This document shows positions 1-5,061 of a stretch of DNA of 5,061 nt, in pieces. Location of the stretch: positions 1 through 5,061 of the forward strand of contig JAILIJ010000052.1 of NCBI GenBank assembly GCA_024695315.1, read 5' to 3'. This stretch comes from Bacteroidaceae bacterium. GTDB taxonomy: Bacteria > Bacteroidota > Bacteroidia > Bacteroidales > Bacteroidaceae. The translations under genes were made by a program, and so were the position numbers. The notes beneath the pieces are model-generated. The model was not told the DNA's origin. It did no database searches and was given only the letters and a program-made list of their open reading frames with translations. The stretch's first letter is position 1; every line of letters begins with the position of its first letter.

Positions 1-33
1 AATATTATGTATGGTAAGTTTTTGAAATTTCAT
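1..33 (-). CDS. sbcC: SbcC, nuclease ATPase subunit (first 11 codons only)
   Basis: The window edge cuts this gene after 11 codons, which read MKFQKLTIHNI. That matches the usual opening of SbcC/Rad50-type SMC ATPases, where a short beta strand (K-x-L-x-x-x-N-I) precedes the Walker A loop. It starts 21 bases after the stop codon of sbcD on the same strand, the standard sbcD-sbcC operon order. SbcC is the long coiled-coil ATPase that partners SbcD in the complex that opens hairpins and trims blocked DNA ends. A short GGA lies a few bases before the ATG, so a weak ribosome binding site is possible, but translational coupling to sbcD is as likely. The identification rests on position plus 11 residues; no ATPase motif is in view. 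Confidence 0.8.
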   Translation of the reverse strand, partial: MKFQKLTIHNI

Positions 34-54
34 CGTCCAATAGTTTTTATGTGC

Positions 55-1212
55 TTACTGTCTTTCGTCTTCTCTAACCATTTCAAGTGCCTCCCTGAAA
101 AGCTGTTGCAAATCTTCGTCAAAATCGATATCGTTGTCCTCTGCATACCTACCTGCTATCTCTATAGGATTTTCCATTTTGAACTCCTGAACAGACATGG
201 ATTTTGACTTATCATTTTTCTCTTTTTCTCTCATAATATTTATATAACAGAAGCGACACATTTTGTTTTCTGTTAGTAGCTCAGCTTCTGCTTGTGCATC
301 AGTAGGTAGGAAATCCTTTACATGTACGTTAAGCCTTATATACGCCCCGATGTCGTCAGGATAATTCTGCAACAGATCCTTTGCTTCCTCAAATGATGTC
401 GTGCCTTCCGTAGGTAGAGTTACGAGTGGGCGAGTATTCCTAATTTCTATCTTCTTCACATCTGGTTGTTCCCCATGGGATGCTATGTCCACAAGACTCA
501 CAGAATGTGGGTAGTTCTCGTCAAAACTAATTGGAATTGGCGAACCGCAATATCTTACTTTATGGTGTCCTCCTGTCACAAACTGTTCATGATGGATATG
601 CCCGAGTGCAGCATAGTCATATCCTGTACCCAACTCGCTAATATCATAAGCATCAATACCGCCTACGGTCTTGTCAGAAGCATTGTCGTGTCCTATAAAA
701 TCACATCCACGGACCGTAGTATGAGCCATCAGAACAACAGGTAGGCCTTCGGTATTTCTTTCTGCGGCCATGTCGAGCAGTTGCTGATAAAAACCTTCTG
801 GCATACTTCGCTCGTTAACATAGGGTACGGCAACTACAAATCCCTTTCCAGGAATCTCAATTATCATCTCGTCCGCCTCCTTTATGTTACCAATAGTATG
901 CACTTTTAGAGCTTTCCATGGCGTTTGAAAAATATCATGTTTCGAGCTACTATCATGGTTGCCAGCCGTTATGATAATTGTCATTGAAGGGTTTGCATCA
1001 TGTATCTCCACAAGTGCATTCGTAAATAAAGTCTGTACTGCAGCCGATGGTTGATAAGTATGGTACACATCGCCAGAGAGTAAGAACACATCCGGCTTGT
1101 GTTCATGAACGATGGCCACCATCTGATGAAGCATACTCGTCTGTTCTTCCGTCCTATCGTAATCATAGAGTGTATGTCCTAAGTGCCAATCACTTGTGTG
1201 AAGTATCTTCAT
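55..1212 (-). CDS. sbcD: SbcD, exonuclease subunit of the SbcCD complex (Mre11-like)
   Basis: This is the metal-dependent nuclease subunit of SbcCD, which acts in the cytoplasm on DNA hairpins, palindromes and protein-blocked ends. The N-terminal two thirds is a calcineurin-like phosphoesterase with its metal ligands in order: D8 and H10 (TSDWHLG), D48 (SGDVYHT), N85-H86 (AGNHDS), H164 (MAHT), and H205/H207 (LGHIHH). An SbcD capping region follows, and the C-terminus is acidic and helical, probably the SbcC-contacting part. The length of 385 residues fits the family. I chose the ATG at 1212 because MKILHTSDWHLG is the canonical start; an in-frame TTG two codons upstream (1218) is possible but unnecessary. 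No Shine-Dalgarno is visible, only an A/T-rich leader, as is normal for Bacteroidetes. sbcC follows 21 bases downstream, so the two are probably co-transcribed. No frameshift or missing catalytic residue was seen. Confidence 0.95.
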   Translation of the reverse strand: MKILHTSDWHLGHTLYDYDRTEEQTSMLHQMVAIVHEHKPDVFLLSGDVYHTYQPSAAVQTLFTNALVEIHDANPSMTIIITAGNHDSSSKHDIFQTPWKALKVHTIGNIKEADEMIIEIPGKGFVVAVPYVNERSMPEGFYQQLLDMAAERNTEGLPVVLMAHTTVRGCDFIGHDNASDKTVGGIDAYDISELGTGYDYAALGHIHHEQFVTGGHHKVRYCGSPIPISFDENYPHSVSLVDIASHGEQPDVKKIEIRNTRPLVTLPTEGTTSFEEAKDLLQNYPDDIGAYIRLNVHVKDFLPTDAQAEAELLTENKMCRFCYINIMREKEKNDKSKSMSVQEFKMENPIEIAGRYAEDNDIDFDEDLQQLFREALEMVREDERQ

Positions 1213-1402
1213 AAGCAAAGAATTTTATATTATGTTTTTGATGAAGAAAAACTAAATATGTCTTTTTCCCCTAATCACTATGAAATCTTAAAAAACATTG
1301 TTCAAGTTTCGTAAAATCAGCAAAGCCTCATTTGTGGAAAGTAAAAAGAAACTTATATACGTAATAAACATTTATGAGACAAAAATATACAAAAAAATCA
1401 AA

Positions 1403-1410
1403 CAAACATA
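1403..1410 (-). promoter_or_regulatory. Candidate -7 element for sbcD
   Basis: Read on the minus strand this is TATGTTTG, matching the Bacteroidetes -7 consensus TAnnTTTG. A second, weaker match (TATTTTTG) lies at 1380-1387 on the same strand. Neither has a TTTG at the usual -33 distance, and either would leave a leader of about 160 to 190 bases before the sbcD start. In sequence this A/T-rich the consensus occurs by chance, so this is only a candidate. Confidence 0.3.
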
Positions 1411-1452
1411 ATATTATGGCTCGTTTTTTTCATAACTCAATCCTTCGGTAAC

Positions 1453-1484
1453 CCTTCGTATCTCCTTCGTATCTCCTTCGTATC
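1453..1484. repeat. Three tandem copies of an 11-bp unit (CCTTCGTATCT)
   Basis: CCTTCGTATCT occurs at 1453-1463 and 1464-1474, and again at 1475-1484 with only the last base lacking. A degenerate partial copy, TCCTTCGGTAAC, precedes them at 1441-1452. The 11-bp period is close to one turn of the helix, so every copy would present the same face of the DNA. The array is GC-richer than the flanking A/T-rich sequence and lies about 170 bases upstream of the plus-strand promoter element. It is too short and its units too close together to be a CRISPR array. Its function is unknown; it could be a protein-binding array or a dispersed intergenic repeat. Confidence 0.85.
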
Positions 1485-1589
1485 ACAAATCGTCAGAAAT
1501 TTCAACAAAGAAAGGCCGACGATTACCAATTATGTCAAAATACGCACAAATTGTTTATACGAGCAATTGATTTAAATTCTTATTTGTGA

Positions 1590-1686
1590 TAATTAGTACG
1601 TTAAAGAAAAATTTTATCAAATATCAAAGACGATAATATGAATATTTATTCGTACATTTGCACACGATAAAAAACAGTACTAATTA
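1590..1686. repeat. 10-bp inverted repeat bracketing the plus-strand promoter
   Basis: TAATTAGTAC at 1590-1599 is the exact reverse complement of GTACTAATTA at 1677-1686. The arms are 77 bases apart and enclose the -7 element at 1653-1660. The right arm overlaps a perfect 10-bp palindrome, ACTAATTAGT (1679-1688), and the left arm shares the core TAATTAGT in direct orientation. The pair could therefore be two operator sites for one regulator rather than recombination sites. The repeat itself is plain in the sequence; its function is speculative, and a 10-bp match in A/T-rich DNA can arise by chance. Confidence 0.5.
1653..1660 (+). promoter_or_regulatory. -7 promoter element of the thioredoxin-like gene
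   Basis: TACATTTG is an exact match to the Bacteroidetes primary sigma factor -7 element TAnnTTTG, and it is followed by CACACG as in many promoters of this group. It lies 45 bases before the ATG at 1706, giving an expected leader of about 35 to 40 bases. No clear TTTG is present at the -33 position, so the promoter may be weak or assisted by an activator. Confidence 0.65.
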
Positions 1687-1705
1687 GTCTACCGGACAAA
1701 CAAAG

Positions 1706-3736
1706 ATGAAAATAAAATTATTACGATCAATTACGATATTGATTTTCTCACTTATATGCACCTTAAATTGCTACGCTTTGGGCGATTTGGGCAAGTTGCT
1801 CAATACTAATTGGCGTAACGAAAAGTCAGGTGAGTGGATTATCGGTTTCTATCAGAAATTTGCCATCTACGATAATAAGTTTTGGACTTATCAGAGCATC
1901 GACAATAACGAGGATAAGTTCGAGATTATGATGAACTGCGGCAAACAATATATGAAAGTTCTTGCCAGTCGCGAGGCAGAAGGGGCACGTAAAATTGAAA
2001 TCGGTACGTTAAAAGCCAATTATCTTAGAATAAAAAGCTCTTTCTTGCCAGATTATCCATATAAGGACATGCTCGGCAATAAATGGGCTGATAACGGATA
2101 TCGCGCAGGAGACTCGGTGACCATAATCGGTTACTACAAGGACATTCCGCTTATTGAGAATGGCAAGCGTAGTATCAATTATGCAGAGGTGACTTATACT
2201 AGTATTTATACTGACGAGGAGATGACGTATAAGGCATGGATAGACCTTGACGGCAAATTCACCATCAAATTCCCTGTCGAGAACACACAATACGTCAATC
2301 TTGACAAATATCTTCTTCTTGTTGAACCAAACCAAACTTATCTCTTCATGACAGACATGAAGCATAAGTGGAAAAATGCGCTGGTAATGGGTAAGAAGGT
2401 TCGTTTCCTCAATGAGTTTCTTGGACGAATATATGAACATAAATTCTACAAGTCAAACTACAAGAATCGTGGAAACCGTACCTTCGGGGAACTTATGCAC
2501 GAAATGGACAGCATAGAGAAGGTAAATTCTGATGTCATGAACGAGCTCATCAAGAAGCGTCCGAACCTATCTGTAAGGACAGAAAGAACACTTCGAGAAA
2601 TAGCTTTCGAACGCCACGCTTGCGAATTAGGCCAAGCACGTTTTACCGAAAACCGATACTTGTTGCCTGACTCCGCTCATAATGTTGCCAAAACACGTTT
2701 CTGGAGCCATCTTATTAAACCATATACAAGAGCTGGCGAAGGAAAATCGTTCTTCGTAGACTTTATAGACCAATACATAACAAAGCTACAGGACAAGCAC
2801 ACTCCAGAACGTATTATTATTGATGAGATACAAAAACAGGGCATCGAGCTTAGCGAATTGGAGAATACTGACTTATATAAATGGGCAGATGCCATGTTTA
2901 CCATGCGCATTCTCTTCAATACAGGTAATGCCGACTCTATTGCAAAGGCAAAGAAAGCATACGACGAAATGTACATAGACGCTTTCACACGTATCAATTC
3001 TATGAAACAGGATGAGCGATTCAAACATATCATGGATAGTGTTCACGCCAACTACAGCTACATTATAAATGATATGGTCTTCAAAGACTTAAATTGCGAC
3101 CAAAACATGCGCGACATCGTGAATGCGCGTCTCATGTATGCAAACCTGGCTCTTGAATGTACTCCTTTGAACACTACAGATTCTCTTTTTCTGGTACATA
3201 ATATCAAAGCTGAGGGACCACGCAAGGCTGTTATCGACCTTCATAAGAAGTTCAAAACATACCAAAGCATGGAACTTGACACGACAAATGTAATCAGAAA
3301 TCTTGATGAAATAGAGTTCATGACAGATGGAGACTCTATCCTAAATGCTGTACTGAGACCATACAGAGGGAAGAAGGTTCTGCTCACAATCTGGGGAACA
3401 TGGTGCGGTCCAATAAAAAAGATTTTCCTTGAGGATACGGCCTTAAAGAGCACTCTCAAGGATCAAGATATGATATACGTTTATCTTGCAAGTGTAAGTC
3501 CAGAAAATGCTTGGAGAAACTGTCTCAAAGAGTATAAGTTGACCGGTCCTAATTGCTTCCATGTGAAACTGCCAGACGATAAGCAGACGGCTATTGAGAA
3601 GGCACTTAAAATTGAGGGATTCCCTGCATTTCGACTTGTTGACCCAAATGGTGGACTTCATGAAGTGGACGTTGACCCATACGATTTCAGCAAGGTTGAA
3701 AGTGCTGTTAAAGAACTGGGCAATGGCAATAATTAA
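1706..3736 (+). CDS. Exported TlpA/thioredoxin-like protein with a degenerate CGPI site
   Basis: This 676-residue protein starts with a Sec signal peptide: basic MKIKLLR, a hydrophobic core at 8-20, and a likely signal peptidase I cut after CYA (residue 24). There is no convincing lipobox. Residues about 25-125 form an aromatic-rich region, and about 130-215 look like a beta-sandwich of the kind found before TlpA domains in Bacteroidales. Residues about 230-540 are mostly charged and helical. Residues about 545-670 form a thioredoxin-like domain: strand KKVLLTIWG, active-site loop WCGPI at 566-570, SPENAW, then the cis-proline motif GFPAF with P640. TlpA proteins normally have WCxPC and exchange thiols with envelope proteins; here the second cysteine is Ile570, so ordinary disulfide reductase activity is doubtful. 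C606 and C617 lie in the same domain and might substitute. It is transcribed alone, with no Shine-Dalgarno. The partner and substrate are unknown. Confidence 0.85.
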   Translation: MKIKLLRSITILIFSLICTLNCYALGDLGKLLNTNWRNEKSGEWIIGFYQKFAIYDNKFWTYQSIDNNEDKFEIMMNCGKQYMKVLASREAEGARKIEIGTLKANYLRIKSSFLPDYPYKDMLGNKWADNGYRAGDSVTIIGYYKDIPLIENGKRSINYAEVTYTSIYTDEEMTYKAWIDLDGKFTIKFPVENTQYVNLDKYLLLVEPNQTYLFMTDMKHKWKNALVMGKKVRFLNEFLGRIYEHKFYKSNYKNRGNRTFGELMHEMDSIEKVNSDVMNELIKKRPNLSVRTERTLREIAFERHACELGQARFTENRYLLPDSAHNVAKTRFWSHLIKPYTRAGEGKSFFVDFIDQYITKLQDKHTPERIIIDEIQKQGIELSELENTDLYKWADAMFTMRILFNTGNADSIAKAKKAYDEMYIDAFTRINSMKQDERFKHIMDSVHANYSYIINDMVFKDLNCDQNMRDIVNARLMYANLALECTPLNTTDSLFLVHNIKAEGPRKAVIDLHKKFKTYQSMELDTTNVIRNLDEIEFMTDGDSILNAVLRPYRGKKVLLTIWGTWCGPIKKIFLEDTALKSTLKDQDMIYVYLASVSPENAWRNCLKEYKLTGPNCFHVKLPDDKQTAIEKALKIEGFPAFRLVDPNGGLHEVDVDPYDFSKVESAVKELGNGNN

Positions 3737-3838
3737 GAATAGTATTATTTGAATATACAGATTCTTATTTCTTTCATAACAACACCCCATAGCCCATAAC
3801 GGCAAAGAGGATTAGGAAGAAAAGCAAAATAATAAAAC

Positions 3839-3877
3839 AAGCCTTCAAAAATGGTTGTTAATCATTTTTGAAGGCTT
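3839..3877. terminator. Bidirectional intrinsic terminator between convergent genes
   Basis: AAGCCTTCAAAAATG (3839-3853) and CATTTTTGAAGGCTT (3863-3877) form a perfect 15-bp stem with a 9-base loop. On the plus strand the stem is followed by TTTCCTTATTATATA; on the minus strand by TTGTTTTATTATTTTG. Both tails are U-rich, so the hairpin can end transcription of the thioredoxin-like gene (stop about 100 bases before it) and of the convergent haem gene (stop about 140 bases away). The rest of 3737-4018 contains only ORFs under 30 codons and nothing else I recognise. Confidence 0.88.
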
Positions 3878-4018
3878 TCCTTATTATATATGGAGAACCG
3901 AGGCAAATTATATGTTTTAATATTGCCATGGCATATCAAAGCTACAAATCATGAGCGTTTAATCCGCCACTTCTGAGACTTAAATTACTTATAAGATCTA
4001 AGAAAATAGCCTCATCTA

Positions 4019-5061
4019 CTACATGTTTCCTATTTCTGTAGCCTGACGAATACGATCAGCCATACCGATACCACCACGAAGGTTGCCTGCAATAATAAGT
4101 CCTGGATACTTTTCCTGAAGGGCATCAATAGTGGCATAGCGCGCATCGGTAGACTCCTGATATTGCGGTATTGCTTTTCGATGGCGGAATATGCGGATAG
4201 TATCAATCTTCACACTATTTGGGTACTTTAATAAAGTATGCAAACTTTCCTCAACAAGTTCCGTAAACTGCTCGTCCGTCCAGTCCATCATCTCAGGATG
4301 ACGTATTCCGCCAATAAAGAACGCAAGGGCTTCTCCTTCTTCTGGAGCACGTCCTGCAAAACAAGCCGAAGGGAAAAGTATGCCAAGCACATTCTTCTTC
4401 TCCTTAGAAGGGATAAGTCCTCCAAAAGCTTTGAAATGGTGATTTTCCACGTTCTTGATTCCAACCCCAATCTGAACGACTGGAGCATAAACCAGGTTAC
4501 TTATCTTATCCATATCCTCCTTTTCCACAAATGGCAGAATGGTTGGTAAAGCGTAGGCTCCACATGTTGTGACAACTTTTTTAGAAGTAACGCATACCGC
4601 ATTACCCGTTGCGTCAGTATAACATACCTTAAATAGGCCGTCAGAGAGCGGAGTGACCGTCGTATCGTATGCCGATAAAACAATATTCTCATTTCCCACG
4701 TGCTTAGCCAAAGCTGCTATAAGGTTTCCGAATCCATCCTTAGCTGAGAAAATCTTCTTCGTAGCCTTACGATCACGTTCCGTCTTAGGCATCTTAGCCT
4801 TGGCAATACTGCCTCGTATAAAACTACCATAATTCTGTTCGAGATTATATAGTTTAGGAAGTGCAACTCGAGTAGGCAACATCATAGGGTCGCCAGCATA
4901 CACGCCACTTAGGAATGGATCGACAGCATAGTCGAGGAAAGACTTTCCCAATCGGCGACGAGCAAGTTCACCCACCTTCTCATTTGGATTCGTACCACGC
5001 TTACGCCAAGGTTCGCCAAGTATTCTGAACTTATCCTTAAAAGAGAACAAAGGAGTAGTAA
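4019..5061 (-). CDS. hemG: Protoporphyrinogen oxidase (HemY/PPOX family), N-terminus beyond window
   Basis: This FAD-dependent enzyme of the amine oxidase superfamily oxidises protoporphyrinogen IX to protoporphyrin IX, the step before iron insertion in haem synthesis. The reading frame is open to the window edge, giving 346 visible residues. The family is usually about 450, so roughly the first 100, including the Rossmann GxGxxG FAD motif, are missing. A TTG at 5050 is in frame but is not a start, because the upstream codons continue the family pattern (TTPLFSFKDKF). Visible family landmarks, in order, are SGVYAGDP, YGSFIRG, the KDGFGNL segment, the FGGLIPSKE / LGILFPS block, AFFIGGIRHPE, the AIPQYQ motif, and the C-terminal FAD-contact segment YPGLIIAGNLRGGIGMADRI. 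It ends with TAG and converges on the thioredoxin-like gene across a shared terminator. Similarity to other FAD amine oxidases (phytoene desaturase type) was considered, but these blocks favour PPOX. The gene is called hemG or hemY in different annotations. Confidence 0.88.
   Translation of the reverse strand, partial: TTPLFSFKDKFRILGEPWRKRGTNPNEKVGELARRRLGKSFLDYAVDPFLSGVYAGDPMMLPTRVALPKLYNLEQNYGSFIRGSIAKAKMPKTERDRKATKKIFSAKDGFGNLIAALAKHVGNENIVLSAYDTTVTPLSDGLFKVCYTDATGNAVCVTSKKVVTTCGAYALPTILPFVEKEDMDKISNLVYAPVVQIGVGIKNVENHHFKAFGGLIPSKEKKNVLGILFPSACFAGRAPEEGEALAFFIGGIRHPEMMDWTDEQFTELVEESLHTLLKYPNSVKIDTIRIFRHRKAIPQYQESTDARYATIDALQEKYPGLIIAGNLRGGIGMADRIRQATEIGNM

Larger units (their letters stand above)
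1213..1705. other. Long AT-rich divergent intergenic region
   Basis: These 493 bases lie between sbcD (minus) and the exported thioredoxin-like gene (plus). Stop codons are frequent and I found no credible ORF, tRNA or known structured RNA. The region must carry the promoters of both divergent genes. What can be recognised is listed separately: a 11-bp tandem repeat at 1453-1484, a good -7 element at 1653-1660, weaker minus-strand -7 candidates near 1380-1410, and an inverted repeat around the plus-strand promoter. The stretch 1240-1380 holds nothing I can identify. Confidence 0.8.

Noticed and set aside
466..744. A 92-codon plus-strand ORF inside sbcD.
   Set aside because: It is antisense to a fully conserved sbcD reading frame and shows no protein family pattern of its own.
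1213..1218. Upstream TTG start for sbcD adding two residues.
   Set aside because: The ATG at 1212 gives the canonical MKILHTSDWHLG start of the family; the TTG adds nothing conserved.
1453..1484. The 11-bp repeats as a minimal CRISPR array.
   Set aside because: The units are far shorter than CRISPR repeats and abut directly with no spacers; no cas gene is present.
1488..1524. Inverted repeat AATCGTC / GACGATT just after the 11-bp tandem array.
   Set aside because: Only 7 bp with a 23-base loop and no U-tract; too weak to call a hairpin or operator.
2009..2440. A 143-codon minus-strand ORF inside the thioredoxin-like gene, and similar ones at 2677-3033 and 3443-3805.
   Set aside because: They are antisense shadows of a well-supported coding frame and lack any recognisable domain.
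3924..3933. Perfect 10-bp palindrome TGCCATGGCA between the convergent genes.
   Set aside because: It does not extend, has no nearby promoter and is within chance expectation; no regulatory role can be supported.
3890..3976. A 28-codon plus-strand ORF beginning ATGGAGAACCGAGG just after the terminator hairpin.
   Set aside because: It has no promoter element, ribosome binding site or recognisable protein pattern, and lies in the short gap between convergent genes; random ORFs of this length are expected.

Overview
The window looks like a piece of a Bacteroidales chromosome, most likely Prevotella or a close relative. The clues are low GC, almost no Shine-Dalgarno sequences, a TAnnTTTG-type -7 promoter element, a Bacteroidetes-style SbcD, and a large secreted TlpA-like protein of a type common in this order. 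The genus is inferred from protein flavour, not proven.

Layout. On the minus strand at the left edge is the very start of sbcC (11 codons), preceded by a complete sbcD. Together they form the SbcCD (Mre11-Rad50 type) DNA-end processing nuclease operon. A non-coding, AT-rich stretch of about 490 bases (1213-1705) separates sbcD from a divergent plus-strand gene. It holds three head-to-tail copies of an 11-bp CCTTCGTATCT unit, a good -7 promoter element for the plus-strand gene, and an inverted repeat/operator-like pair around that promoter. The plus-strand gene (1706-3736) encodes a 676-residue exported protein with a C-terminal thioredoxin/TlpA-like domain whose CxxC motif has degenerated to CGPI. 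A strong 15-bp hairpin with U-rich tails on both sides lies between this gene and a convergent minus-strand gene. That last gene (from 4019 to the right edge) is the C-terminal three quarters of a protoporphyrinogen oxidase of the HemY/PPOX flavoprotein family (late haem biosynthesis); its N-terminal FAD-binding part lies outside the window.

The three transcription units (SbcCD, the exported thioredoxin-like protein, the haem enzyme) show no clear functional link; this reads as ordinary chromosome. I see no mobile element, CRISPR array, RNA gene or convincing new multi-gene system. The points most worth a second look are the lost resolving cysteine, the 11-bp tandem repeat, and the repeat arms bracketing the promoter.
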